A stretch of DNA of 12,690 nucleotides, from contig JAJZTU010000071.1 of the NCBI GenBank assembly GCA_021848765.1, positions 1 through 12,690 on the forward strand, in the 5' to 3' direction. The position numbers and the translations under genes are program-made. Below the pieces are notes generated by a model that had not been told where the DNA came from, searched no databases, and saw only the letters and a list, made by a program, of their open reading frames with translations. This document shows positions 1-6,367 of the stretch, one piece after another. Source of the stretch: Bacillota bacterium (lineage in GTDB: Bacteria; Bacillota; GCA-003054495; Carboxydocellales; JAJZTU01). How positions within the stretch are numbered: the stretch's first letter is position 1; every line of letters begins with the position of its first letter.

Positions 1-104
1 AGCACCACGCCCGGCAGCAGTACCTTGTTGTAGATCTTTCTTGCTTTGATGTCTGTATATAGCGATATCAACACTATAATCCACAGCAAAAGCCACCCTG
101 CCAT
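1..104 (-). CDS. Prepilin peptidase, A24/CpaA (TadV)-like, N-terminal part only
   Basis: Partial gene; the C-terminal part lies beyond the left edge. The 34 visible residues begin MAGWLLLWIIVLISLYTDIK: one hydrophobic segment followed by a D-I-K-x-R-K-I-x-N motif. In A24 type IV prepilin peptidases the Asp of this D-x-R-x-R-x-I-P-N-like motif is one of two catalytic aspartates. The enzyme would cleave and process pilin leaders at the membrane. The start is ATG at 104, preceded by an AAGGGAAGG ribosome binding site about 10 nt upstream. Its position just downstream of two Flp pilin genes on the same strand fits a tad/flp pilus cluster. The family assignment rests on this short N-terminus only. 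Confidence 0.72.
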   Translation of the reverse strand, partial: MAGWLLLWIIVLISLYTDIKARKIYNKVLLPGVV

Positions 105-157
105 GCTTTCACAATCCTTCCCTTTTCCGCTTGGAGCTTATCGGGCCTATGAAAATG

Positions 158-189
158 AGACCCTACTCAAGAGGTCTTAAGTAGGGTCT
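158..189 (-). terminator. Hairpin between flp and cpaA-like gene
   Basis: Perfect 10-bp inverted repeat AGACCCTACT / AGTAGGGTCT with a 12-nt loop. On the minus strand it follows the Flp pilin stop codon and is trailed only by CATTTTC. A leaky terminator or an mRNA-stabilising hairpin is more likely than a full stop. Such a hairpin would let pilin mRNA be more abundant than peptidase mRNA (inference). Confidence 0.5.
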
Positions 190-228
190 ATGAACTGCAC
201 AATTGCTCTTTTGCAGTATATCTGAAAA

Positions 229-390
229 TTAGGGAGCAAACTTCATATCATTAAACACAGCAGCAATTTTGTCCTTAAAAGCTATCAGTGTCGCAGTCAG
301 AAGTACTGCTATCAGCGCAATGATCAAACCGTACTCAGTCATCCCTTGCCCTTCTTGTTCCTTCCACAGGCGTTTTAACATGCTTATCAT
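229..390 (-). CDS. flp: Flp-type pilin (copy proximal to cpaA-like gene)
   Basis: A 53-aa prepilin for Flp/Tad-type fimbriae. It has a short charged leader (MISMLKRLWKEQEG), then Q-G-M-T-E-Y-G-L and a hydrophobic helix rich in I, L and A. Cleavage after the Gly of E-Q-E-G places Glu at +5 and Tyr at +6, matching the Flp G/xxxxEY rule known for the family. The mature pilin would have 39 residues, ending K-D-K-I-A-A-V-F-N-D-M-K-F-A-P. ATG at 390 is preceded by AAGGGG about 9 nt away. It is the downstream member of a tandem pair and is almost identical to its neighbour. Transcription probably comes from the riboswitch-controlled promoter near 870. Confidence 0.85.
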   Translation of the reverse strand: MISMLKRLWKEQEGQGMTEYGLIIALIAVLLTATLIAFKDKIAAVFNDMKFAP

Positions 391-439
391 AATATCAACC
401 CCTTTTTCAATACAGAGAGTTCAGAGTAGAGGGGCAAAA

Positions 440-601
440 TTAGGGAGTAAACTTCATACCGGTAAATACAGCGGCTATTTTGTCCTTAAAGGCTACCAGA
501 GTCCCAATCAGCAGTACGGCAATCAGGGCGATAATCAACCCGTACTCAGTCATCCCTTGTCCTTCTTCTTCCTTCCACAGGCGCTTCAACATGTTTGTCA
601 T
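440..601 (-). CDS. flp: Flp-type pilin (riboswitch-proximal copy)
   Basis: A 53-aa prepilin with the same design as the neighbouring copy: leader MTNMLKRLWKEEEG, then QGMTEYGLIIALIAVLL, and a C-terminus ending in G-M-K-F-T-P. Glu and Tyr fall at +5 and +6 after the predicted cleavage Gly. I chose the ATG at 601 because an AAAGGGG site lies 9 nt upstream. A longer in-frame reading back to 763 would translate a transcription terminator and a riboswitch and is not credible. It is the first gene downstream of the c-di-GMP riboswitch, so it is the most direct regulatory target. Confidence 0.88.
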   Translation of the reverse strand: MTNMLKRLWKEEEGQGMTEYGLIIALIAVLLIGTLVAFKDKIAAVFTGMKFTP

Positions 602-658
602 AGCATCCAACCCCTTTCTTATGATACAGAGAGTTAAGAGTAGAGGTAAGACACAACC

Positions 659-698
659 AAAAACCTCTCCCCTATGGCTGCGCCGAAGGAGAGAGGTT
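659..698 (-). terminator. Riboswitch-controlled intrinsic terminator before flp
   Basis: On the minus strand the stem AACCTCTC / GAGAGGTT, extended by CC/GG after one mismatch, is followed by TTTTTGG. It lies between the c-di-GMP aptamer and the first pilin gene. The 5' arm overlaps a competing hairpin (695-708, GGTTG-CAAG-CAACC) that would consume the AACC base of the terminator, so that hairpin is a candidate antiterminator. Confidence 0.75.
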
Positions 699-714
699 GC
701 TTGCAACCCCGAAC

Positions 715-810
715 CACATTTCGGCAGCCTGGCGTTCATAGCGGTTACCCACCTTAGATCCATTGCTTTGCGTCCCCACCTTTCGATGGGTTTGCCTTTG
801 TCGTTGTGTC
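715..810 (-). promoter_or_regulatory. c-di-GMP-I (GEMM) riboswitch upstream of flp pilins
   Basis: The minus strand carries the GEMM signature in order: ACAAAGGCAAACC, a hairpin closed by a GAAA tetraloop (CCCATC-GAAA-GGTGGG), GGACGCAAAGC, GGATCTAAGG, and a second hairpin with TATGAACGCCAGGCTGCC, which resembles the tetraloop-receptor arm. These match the class I cyclic di-GMP aptamer as I know it. With the terminator at 659-698 it forms a transcriptional switch. Control of pili by c-di-GMP riboswitches is established in other Firmicutes; here the direct target would be the Flp pilin pair. Whether ligand turns the genes on or off cannot be decided by reading alone. Confidence 0.87.
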
Positions 811-823
811 TTACTTTATGGTA

Positions 824-863
824 CCAAGGAGGTTCTTGTCGACTTTTGTCGTTTCCCTCCTGG
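824..863 (-). other. 5'-terminal hairpin of the flp leader RNA
   Basis: The predicted transcript would start near 864 with CCAGGAGG, which pairs with CCTCCTTGG (8 bp, one bulged A). It encloses a second small hairpin, CGAC-AAAA-GTCG. This sits ahead of the GEMM aptamer and masks an AGGAGG sequence. It is likely to stabilise the 5' end; any further role is unknown. Confidence 0.5.
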
Positions 864-870
864 TGATTTT

Positions 871-899
871 AGTTTAGCACCTTTTGGCACAATTTCCAA
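871..899 (-). promoter_or_regulatory. Sigma-A-like promoter for the flp leader and pilin genes
   Basis: Minus strand TTGGAA (894-899), a 17-bp spacer, and TAAACT (871-876). Initiation would be near 864, which places the 5' hairpin and the whole GEMM aptamer in the leader. Confidence 0.55.
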
Positions 900-937
900 T
901 CATGCACTGGTATCAATTATTTAGGACCTTAGTCCCA

Positions 938-1507
938 TCAGACCTTCCAGCGCACCCATTCCAGATGTAAATCCGCCGGACCCCAACGGGGTGGCCCACC
1001 CCTCCCATCACCCAGTTCCTGCAGATACCGTTCAATCTGGGCTGTAACCCGTAAATAATTAACCGGAGGTTTTAGATTCAGGTACATAACCAGCGGGTAC
1101 CTGGCATAATTCTTGGCTAAAACAGCAGGCTGCTCTTGCCAGGCGCCGGTGTTAGAATTCAAAAATAACATCCCCGGATATCTGGTTGTTAAGCGGGAGA
1201 CAATCAAAGGTGTCTGGTCCCCGGAGCGGTCATCCACTACAAGCAGCTGAATGGTCCGCTTGCTGCGGTCCTCCAAAGCAAAAATACAACGCACCAGGCC
1301 TTCAATACCCTGCTCTAAATTCCTGACCCTGAGGATTATGGTAACCGGAGGCAACTCCCGTTGGGAAGCCCCCAATCTCCGACCCAGCCGTACTCCGTTT
1401 TTCAGTAAAACCATTTTCAGTCCCAGGCCCAAAAGCAGAACCAGAGGTATCAACCACAGCAAATCCAGGCCCACTAGCCCGCTACCCGGCGCACCCAACT
1501 CTGACAT
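938..1507 (-). CDS. Membrane-anchored GT2-like (nucleotide-diphospho-sugar transferase fold) protein, short
   Basis: 189 aa. Residues about 11-36 form a hydrophobic segment (LVGLDLLWLIPLVLLLGLGL), probably an N-terminal membrane anchor with the rest cytoplasmic. From residue 53 it reads P-P-V-T-I-I-L-R-V-R-N, then L-L-V-V-D-D-R-S-G-D-Q-T. This is the family 2 glycosyltransferase pattern in which the DDxSxDxT segment binds nucleotide-sugar. The second half of a normal GT2 domain (DxD region, acceptor-site loop) is not evident. The protein may therefore be a reduced or non-catalytic relative; no activity can be asserted. ATG at 1507 has GGAGGAGG upstream. It follows degU by 83 nt on the same strand and may be co-transcribed with degSU. 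The leader contains a structure that could hide the ribosome binding site. Confidence 0.6.
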   Translation of the reverse strand: MSELGAPGSGLVGLDLLWLIPLVLLLGLGLKMVLLKNGVRLGRRLGASQRELPPVTIILRVRNLEQGIEGLVRCIFALEDRSKRTIQLLVVDDRSGDQTPLIVSRLTTRYPGMLFLNSNTGAWQEQPAVLAKNYARYPLVMYLNLKPPVNYLRVTAQIERYLQELGDGRGGPPRWGPADLHLEWVRWKV

Positions 1508-1518
1508 TCTGACTCCTC

Positions 1519-1570
1519 CTCCGGCTTCATAGGCTTTCGCCCGGATGGGCTAGTGTATACTATGCCGGAG
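1519..1570 (-). promoter_or_regulatory. Structured leader that may sequester the RBS of the GT2-like gene
   Basis: On the minus strand CTCCGGC (1570-1564) pairs with GCCGGAG (1525-1519), extended by TAT/ATA. The interior can form GCCC-ATCC-GGGC or GGC-GAAA-GCC. The 3' arm overlaps the GGAGGAGG ribosome binding site of the following gene. This is a candidate translational control element or a simple secondary structure; I do not recognise it as a known riboswitch class. Confidence 0.4.
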
Positions 1571-1590
1571 CAGGTTAGCCGGTGTCAGAA

Positions 1591-2256
1591 TTACAACTCC
1601 ACCAGTTTGGTTTTTACCGCAAAGAGAGCGGCCTGAGTGCGGTCTTCTACCTGAATTTTGCGGAAAATATTACTGATATGGTTTTTCACTGTCTTTTCAC
1701 TGATACACAATGATTCAGCAATTTCCCGGTTGCTTTTACCCTTGGCAATGTGTTTTAAGATCTCCATTTCCCGGTGAGTCAGAAGCTCAGCAACAGCCTC
1801 TCTTTCTTCCGCTGCCTGGGCCACCTCGGTCAGCCGGTGAAATTCACCCAGGAGCCTGGTAGTTACAGTGGGATGAATCACTATCTCCCCTGCATGGACA
1901 GCCAGGATAGTCTTCAGGAGACTGCCAGGGTCTACGTCCTTAAGTATATACCCGGACACACCGGCCTTGATAACCTCAAAAATCCTCTGGTCGTCATCAT
2001 GGACAGTCAGGGCAATAATCTTCACCTGGGGGAGTTCCTGCCTGACCAGCCTGGTAGCTTCTATTCCGGAGACTCTGGGCATATTCAGGTCCATGAGAAT
2101 AATGTGGGGTTTTAGTTCCCTGGCCCCGGCCACGGCCTCTTCCCCATCGGATGCCTCTCCCACCACAACTATTTTGGGTTCGAGGCTGAGTACTTTGGTA
2201 ATTCCTTCCCGGATAAGGGCATGGTCATCTGCAATTAACACCCTGATCTCTTGCAC
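1591..2256 (-). CDS. degU: DegU-like response regulator (NarL/LuxR family)
   Basis: 221-aa cytoplasmic DNA-binding response regulator. The receiver domain spans about residues 3-120, with acidic pocket D10/D11, phosphoacceptor D56 (I-I-L-M-D-L-N-M-P), T84 and K106. The C-terminal LuxR-type helix-turn-helix is at about 157-215 (L-T-H-R-E-M-E-I-L ... S-E-K-T-V-K-N-H-I-S-N-I). All key phosphorelay residues are present. The start is GTG at 2256; AGGGGGAG lies 5 nt upstream. It begins 11 nt after the degS stop, so the two are almost certainly one operon and a cognate pair. The DegU name is by family resemblance and partner type. Targets are not visible, though the nearby pilin genes are plausible. 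Confidence 0.88.
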   Translation of the reverse strand: MQEIRVLIADDHALIREGITKVLSLEPKIVVVGEASDGEEAVAGARELKPHIILMDLNMPRVSGIEATRLVRQELPQVKIIALTVHDDDQRIFEVIKAGVSGYILKDVDPGSLLKTILAVHAGEIVIHPTVTTRLLGEFHRLTEVAQAAEEREAVAELLTHREMEILKHIAKGKSNREIAESLCISEKTVKNHISNIFRKIQVEDRTQAALFAVKTKLVEL

Positions 2257-2267
2257 AAAAACTCCCC

Positions 2268-3413
2268 CTATTCTTGCTGTAGAGGCACTGTAATCAATAC
2301 TTCCGTTCCTTTTCCTGTACCGGTTTTAATGGTCAAAGAACCGTTTAACAGTTCCATCCTCTCCCGCATGCTGGTCAGGCCCAGACTTTCCCGCCCGGCA
2401 TTGGCCAAAGCTTTTTCCAAGTCAAAACCCCTGCCGTCGTCCTTGATAACAGCAGTTGCCCTTTCATCACTTATTTCCAGCTTCACGGTAACTTCAGAGG
2501 CTTTGGCATGCTTCCATACATTATTCAGGGCTTCCTGGATAACCCGGAACAACCCTACTTCCACAGTAGGCTTTAACCTCTGTTCCTTTCCGTAGAAAAC
2601 GAAATTGGCAGCAAGTTGATATTTATCTTTATAATCAGTCAGGTATCTTTTCAAGGCGGGAACCAGGCCCAGGTCATCCAGTGCCATGGGCCTTAAATCG
2701 AAAATAATTTTCCGGACGTCCTTTAAGGTATTGCGTACCATGTCCTTAAGGCCGACTAATTCTGACCTGACCTTTCCAGGGTCAAAATCCAGGAGTTTTT
2801 CACAAAACTCTACCCGCAAAACCACATTAGCCATAGCCTGGGCGGGACCATCGTGAATTTCCCTGGCAATCCTCTTCCTCTCCTCTTCCTGGGCCTTGAT
2901 GACTCGCATCCCTATCTGTTGACGCTGTTGGAGGTCTTCCAGCCTGGTATTGACTTCTTTAAGACTTCCCCCTATGAACTCCAGTACTACTCCCACTTGA
3001 GAAACCAGGCCTTCTGCTTTTTCTACAGTTTCCCCCAGTGCCCTTAAGCTTCGCTCCAACTCGTCTCTTTTGAGGCGCATCTGCGCCTCCCGTTCCCGCA
3101 TTTGGGTCAGCCGCACCTGGTAGTCATTGGCTCTTTGATAAGCTGCCTTGATATCCTCCTCGGAAAACTTGTAGAAGTCCCGGTCTACCTCCAGCAATCT
3201 GTTTCTGGCTACCTTGGAGAGACGCTCCAGTTCGTCAACCTCGACAATAATTATTTGGGTCTGCTTTCTGAGTTCTTCGAGTTCCCTCTGAACCCGCCGG
3301 CACTCTCTTCTGGCAGTTTCCGCAATATCAAAAATCTGAATTTTGCCTTTCTCAATTGCCTTAATAGTATCTTTAACTACCTTATCAAGGCTCTGTAGAA
3401 TATTTGACATCAT
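2268..3413 (-). CDS. degS: DegS-like sensor histidine kinase (HisKA_3 family)
   Basis: 381 aa with no membrane segment, so a soluble cytoplasmic sensor kinase as DegS is. Residues about 30-175 are a long, charged, coiled-coil-rich sensor region. The HisKA_3 dimerisation/phosphoacceptor motif E-E-E-R-K-R-I-A-R-E-I-H-D-G-P-A-Q carries H187. The ATPase domain has an N-box (Q-E-A-L-N-N-V-W-K-H-A-K, about 293-304) and a G-box (D-D-G-R-G-F-D, about 325-331). The length matches DegS. Two ATG codons are adjacent; I take the first (3413), 7 nt after AAGGG. It would phosphorylate the DegU-like regulator encoded 11 nt downstream. Confidence 0.88.
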   Translation of the reverse strand: MMSNILQSLDKVVKDTIKAIEKGKIQIFDIAETARRECRRVQRELEELRKQTQIIIVEVDELERLSKVARNRLLEVDRDFYKFSEEDIKAAYQRANDYQVRLTQMREREAQMRLKRDELERSLRALGETVEKAEGLVSQVGVVLEFIGGSLKEVNTRLEDLQQRQQIGMRVIKAQEEERKRIAREIHDGPAQAMANVVLRVEFCEKLLDFDPGKVRSELVGLKDMVRNTLKDVRKIIFDLRPMALDDLGLVPALKRYLTDYKDKYQLAANFVFYGKEQRLKPTVEVGLFRVIQEALNNVWKHAKASEVTVKLEISDERATAVIKDDGRGFDLEKALANAGRESLGLTSMRERMELLNGSLTIKTGTGKGTEVLITVPLQQE

Positions 3414-3426
3414 ACATTATCCCTTC

Positions 3427-3480
3427 TTACAGAAATAAGATACTGGGATGGCTAAGTAGATTTTCGACATTTTTTTGCAT
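3427..3480 (-). CDS. Possible 17-aa leader peptide upstream of degS
   Basis: A short reading frame, MQKNVENLLSHPSILFL, with AAGGAGG immediately upstream (spacing only 3-4 nt). It ends 13 nt before the degS start. A second overlapping frame in the same stretch starts MSKIYLAIP, 13 nt from the same site. The very strong ribosome binding site with no other gene to serve is the main evidence. It could be a leader peptide, a translational standby site, or chance. Confidence 0.3.
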   Translation of the reverse strand: MQKNVENLLSHPSILFL

Positions 3481-3552
3481 TATCCTCCTTGGCGACTATA
3501 ATTGCAGAGAAAATACTCTACACTTTTCGGCCAACTATTTTTACTCCCTTAC

Positions 3553-3582
3553 GTAAAAAGGACCGGTGAATACCCGGCCCTT
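3553..3582 (-). terminator. Intrinsic terminator after metK
   Basis: Minus strand AAGGGCCGG, loop GTATTCA, CCGGTCCTT, followed by TTTACG: a 9-bp stem with one G-T pair, 16 nt past the metK stop. Confidence 0.82.
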
Positions 3583-3598
3583 AAACTACTTCAATTTT

Positions 3599-4786
3599 CT
3601 ATTTCAGGCCCTCCAGCAAAGCCTCAACCTTGTCAAGCCTCTCCCAGGGAAGGTCCACATCCGTTCTGCCAAAATGCCCATAGGCAGCAGTCTGGCGGTA
3701 AATGGGACGCCTTAGCTCCAGGGATTTGATAATCCCGGCCGGACGGAGGTCAAAGTTTTTTTGCACCAGTTCCACAAGCTTTTCCTCCGGCAGTTTACCT
3801 GTCCCAAATGTCTCCACCATAATGGATACCGGGCGGGCAACCCCAATAGCGTATGCCAACTGGACTTCGCAGCGGTCGGCTAAACCGGCTGCCACAATAT
3901 TTTTAGCTACATAACGGGCGGCATAGGCTGCGGAACGGTCTACCTTGGTAGGATCTTTTCCGGAGAAAGCGCCACCGCCGTGACGGGCCATACCACCATA
4001 GGTATCAACAATAATCTTCCGGCCGGTGAGCCCGGCATCCCCCTGAGGTCCGCCGATTACAAAGCGGCCGGTAGGATTTATGAAGAACCTGGTCGCACTA
4101 TCCAGAAGTTCAGCGGGAATTACCGGTTTAATTACCTTCTCAATCATATCCTCCCTGATGGTCTCCAAGGAAACATCCGGGCCGTGCTGAGTGGAAATAA
4201 CTACAGTGTCCACCCGCACCGGGCGATTATCGTCATATTCCACCGTAACCTGAGACTTACCGTCCGGTCTCAGATAGCCCAGTTCCCCGGATTTGCGGAC
4301 CTCGGAGAGCCGCTTGGCCAACTTGTGGGCTAAAGAGATGGGGAGGGGCATTAACTCAGGGGTTTCATTGGTTGCATAACCAAACATCATCCCCTGGTCA
4401 CCGGCGCCAATGGCTTCAATTTCATCATCGGTCATTTCCCCGGTTTTGGCTTCCAGTGCCTTGTCTACACCCATAGCTATGTCAGGGGATTGTTCATCAA
4501 TAGAAGTAATGACTGCACAGGTATCACAGTCAAAACCATATTTTGCCCTGGTATAACCGATTTCCCGGATGGTTTCCCGGACGATTTTGGGAATGTCAAC
4601 ATAACAGGAAGTGGTTATCTCCCCGGATACCAGGACCAAACCGGTGGTAACCGAGGTTTCACAAGCAACCCGGGATTGAGAATCCCTGGAATAGATTGCA
4701 TCCAATACAGAATCGGAAATCTGATCGGCAATTTTATCCGGATGTCCTTCAGTAACAGACTCGGAAGTAAACAGTCGCTTTGCCAT
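3599..4786 (-). CDS. metK: S-adenosylmethionine synthetase
   Basis: 395 aa, the normal length for bacterial MetK. The cytoplasmic enzyme makes S-adenosylmethionine from methionine and ATP. Visible family motifs are G-H-P-D-K (14-18, ATP/Mg site), the signature G-A-G-D-Q-G-M-M-F-G-Y-A (127-138), and the glycine-rich loop G-G-G-A-F-S-G-K-D (270-278). ATG at 4786 is preceded by GGAGGAG with 8 nt spacing. It stands alone between its own promoter/SAM-I riboswitch and a terminator, so it is controlled by feedback from its product. Nothing appears missing. Confidence 0.97.
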   Translation of the reverse strand: MAKRLFTSESVTEGHPDKIADQISDSVLDAIYSRDSQSRVACETSVTTGLVLVSGEITTSCYVDIPKIVRETIREIGYTRAKYGFDCDTCAVITSIDEQSPDIAMGVDKALEAKTGEMTDDEIEAIGAGDQGMMFGYATNETPELMPLPISLAHKLAKRLSEVRKSGELGYLRPDGKSQVTVEYDDNRPVRVDTVVISTQHGPDVSLETIREDMIEKVIKPVIPAELLDSATRFFINPTGRFVIGGPQGDAGLTGRKIIVDTYGGMARHGGGAFSGKDPTKVDRSAAYAARYVAKNIVAAGLADRCEVQLAYAIGVARPVSIMVETFGTGKLPEEKLVELVQKNFDLRPAGIIKSLELRRPIYRQTAAYGHFGRTDVDLPWERLDKVEALLEGLK

Positions 4787-4811
4787 TAATAAACTCCTCC
4801 TTATGTCTTTA

Positions 4812-4845
4812 CCAAATAAATAAAGCTCTTCAAGAGAAGAGCTTT
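4812..4845 (-). terminator. Expression-platform terminator of the metK S-box
   Basis: Perfect 10-bp stem AAAGCTCTTC / GAAGAGCTTT with loop TCTT on the minus strand, followed by ATTTATTTGG. It sits between the SAM-I aptamer and the metK ribosome binding site, as expected for an OFF switch. The plus strand has a better T tract (7 T), so it may also act in the opposite direction. Confidence 0.8.
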
Positions 4846-4851
4846 TTTTGC

Positions 4852-4967
4852 GTTCTCATCTCCCAGAGTAACTCTGTAGGAATTGGCACCTTGCCGCTCA
4901 GGTTTTCCTGTCAAACAGCAGGTTGCCGGGTTTCACAGGGCCCATCCCTCCACCTCTCGTGATGAAC
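4852..4967 (-). promoter_or_regulatory. SAM-I (S-box) riboswitch upstream of metK
   Basis: The minus strand has the S-box core: GTTCATCACGAGAGGTGGAG, GGGATGGGCCC, TGTGAAACCCGGCAACC, a variable hairpin, then GGTGCCAATTCC, and it closes with GGGAGATGAGAAC. The ends pair (GTTC-ATC with GAT-GA-GAAC) to form P1. In this class, SAM binding favours the downstream terminator, lowering metK transcription when SAM is plentiful. Confidence 0.96.
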
Positions 4968-5004
4968 AATATGTAATTTTGTGTACCGGGTTATGTCCTA
5001 TAAT

Positions 5005-5033
5005 ATGTTAGCAAATTCACTAATGCTTGTCAA
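5005..5033 (-). promoter_or_regulatory. Sigma-A promoter of the metK transcript
   Basis: Minus strand TTGACA (5028-5033), exactly 17 bp, TAACAT (5005-5010). It lies about 38 bp ahead of the S-box aptamer. Confidence 0.75.
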
Positions 5034-5156
5034 GATTCTTTTCCATACTTTCCAACTGCTGAATTAAGGTAAAAAAACTTATCCGGGAAGTATTATCCTG
5101 CCAAATCATGGTAATAATTTTGTGTAGATAGAACTTTTTAGAGGAGGAACCACCCA

Positions 5157-5282
5157 ATGGCCAAAGAGCAACTGCTAAAACAAATCGACCGCCAACTTAA
5201 AATGTACGGCAATTACCTGGAGCAAGTGGCGAAAAAGAAATCGGCGAACAAAGGCAGCAAAACCAAATCCGGGAAGAGCTAA
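5157..5282 (+). CDS. 41-aa lysine-rich small protein of unknown function
   Basis: Not recognised. The frame starts at ATG 5157 after a strong GAGGAGG site (8 nt spacing) and encodes MAKEQLLKQIDRQLKMYGNY, then an E-Q-V-A-K-K-K stretch and a Lys/Ser/Gly-rich tail ending K-S-G-K-S. The first half looks like one amphipathic helix; the tail is basic and probably disordered. A basic, possibly nucleic-acid- or membrane-surface-binding protein would fit, but this is a guess. Its stop overlaps the stop of the convergent vanZ-family gene by 2 bases. Confidence 0.6.
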   Translation: MAKEQLLKQIDRQLKMYGNYLEQVAKKKSANKGSKTKSGKS

Positions 5283-5629
5283 ACTCTCCTCCACCCGTAC
5301 CAGACAGCCTGAGCCAGGGCGGCCCCTGCGGTGTCAGCAAGCAAGTCCACGGCATCGGGAGTACGGCCTGGTACAAAGGACTGGTGGAATTCATCAGATA
5401 TTCCGTAAATGAAGCAAAATAAAATAGCTACCCGGCAACCCTGCTCCGGCCTGCCCGCCCGTGAACCTGACCACGCCCACCGGACAAGCCAGCTCAACCC
5501 GAAATATTCAGTTCCATGAGCAACATAATCCGGAGTAGGTAAAGCAACCTGACCCCCGGTTTTACTTGAAAAATAAAATATTACACCCATATAAAAGACC
5601 ACAGGCACCCAATACAAGTATCTCGGCAT
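5279..5629 (-). CDS. VanZ family membrane protein
   Basis: 116 aa. Hydrophobic N-terminus (about residues 4-20), then F-S-S, P-D-Y-V-A-H-G-T-E-Y-F, and the family's most typical block, G-I-S-D-E-F-H-Q-S-F-V-P-G-R-T-P-D-A-V-D-L-L-A-D-T (about 76-100), plus a small C-terminal hydrophobic segment. VanZ-type proteins are small multi-helix membrane proteins; the founding member contributes to teicoplanin resistance. Most chromosomal relatives, including this one, have no proven role and should not be read as resistance genes. ATG at 5629 follows GGGGGTAG. It is convergent with the 41-aa protein gene and divergent from spoIIR. Confidence 0.85.
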   Translation of the reverse strand: MPRYLYWVPVVFYMGVIFYFSSKTGGQVALPTPDYVAHGTEYFGLSWLVRWAWSGSRAGRPEQGCRVAILFCFIYGISDEFHQSFVPGRTPDAVDLLADTAGAALAQAVWYGWRRV

Positions 5630-5713
5630 GCTCTACCCCCAAGTGTGTCCTACTAATCATACCACAATATGCTATCACAATACCAAATGTTTATAATACG
5701 GAAGGTGTTTATC

Positions 5714-6367
5714 TTGAGGAAACCAATTATACTCCTGTTAATCCTGGGCTCCCTGCTCTATATAGCTACCCAAAAGCCTGTTATCGCGGCTACTTCTCCG
5801 GAAGCCATGCCCTCAGAACCTGACCAACTCATCCGGTTTCATGTACTTGCCAATAGTGATACCGCCGAAGATCAGGAACTGAAGCGCAAGGTCCGGGATG
5901 CCATCGTGAAGGAAATGGCTCCCGAATTTCGCCAGGCTAAATCGCTGAGCGAGGCGAAGACCCTGGCCAAAGCAAATCTACCTAGGATGGAAGAGCTTGC
6001 GGCCGCTCAAATCCGGGCCTCCGGAAAGCTCTACCCTGTACGGGCTACTTTTGGAACATTTCAGTTTCCTACTAAAACTTACGGTAAATTCACCCTTCCC
6101 GCCGGGACTTATGAAGCAGTGCGGGTGGTAATCGGCAAGGGCGAAGGCTCTAACTGGTGGTGTGTGCTGTTCCCTCCCCTTTGCTTTATCGACCTGACCC
6201 ACAGCCTGGCCGCTAATCCGGCCCTGATGGTGAACAATCCCACGGATGGCGAAGGCAGGCTGGGTGAAGTAAACCAGACAGTGGAACAGGGAAAAATCGA
6301 AATCAGGTTTAAGATCCTGGAACTATGGGATAAGCTCACCATAAAAAGTTCACCCCCTCAGGAGTGA
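5714..6367 (+). CDS. spoIIR: Stage II sporulation protein R
   Basis: 217 aa from a TTG start. SpoIIR is made in the forespore and exported to the intermembrane space, where it triggers SpoIIGA to process pro-sigma-E in the mother cell. The N-terminus is a signal/anchor (R-K-P then I-I-L-L-L-I-L-G-S-L-L, ending near A-A). Family blocks are I-R-F-H-V-L-A-N-S-D (40-49) and the highly typical G-K-G-E-G-S-N-W-W-C-V-L-F-P-P-L-C (141-157). I chose TTG 5714 because GGAAGG lies 8 nt upstream. The frame is open back to an ATG at 5669, but that would put the ribosome binding site inside the gene. The stop codon lies inside the terminator repeat at 6337-6394. I see no convincing sigma-F promoter. Confidence 0.92.
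   Translation: MRKPIILLLILGSLLYIATQKPVIAATSPEAMPSEPDQLIRFHVLANSDTAEDQELKRKVRDAIVKEMAPEFRQAKSLSEAKTLAKANLPRMEELAAAQIRASGKLYPVRATFGTFQFPTKTYGKFTLPAGTYEAVRVVIGKGEGSNWWCVLFPPLCFIDLTHSLAANPALMVNNPTDGEGRLGEVNQTVEQGKIEIRFKILELWDKLTIKSSPPQE

Larger units (their letters stand above)
229..650 (-). repeat. Tandem duplication of a ~211-bp flp unit
   Basis: Units 229-439 and 440-650 align along their length. Both hold a 53-codon pilin ORF, a ribosome binding site, and a conserved noncoding upstream stretch (ACAGAGAGTT then AGAGTAGAGG). The copied noncoding part shows that the duplication covered a whole translation unit, not just the ORF. Confidence 0.8.

Noticed and set aside
602..763. N-terminal extension of the upstream Flp pilin
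   Set aside because: The extension would translate the terminator and GEMM riboswitch; the real start at 601 has its own ribosome binding site.
883..905. Possible sigma-54 promoter (TTGGCAC) on the plus strand
   Set aside because: The -12 GC element is absent at the right spacing and no plus-strand gene follows.
5640..5690. vanZ promoter TTGGTA ... TATGAT on the minus strand
   Set aside because: The spacer is about 19 bp and the -35 is weak, so I do not list it.
5692..5697. TATAAT just before spoIIR as its promoter
   Set aside because: Transcription would start inside the ribosome binding site, no -35 fits, and spoIIR is normally sigma-F dependent. I see no good sigma-F match either.
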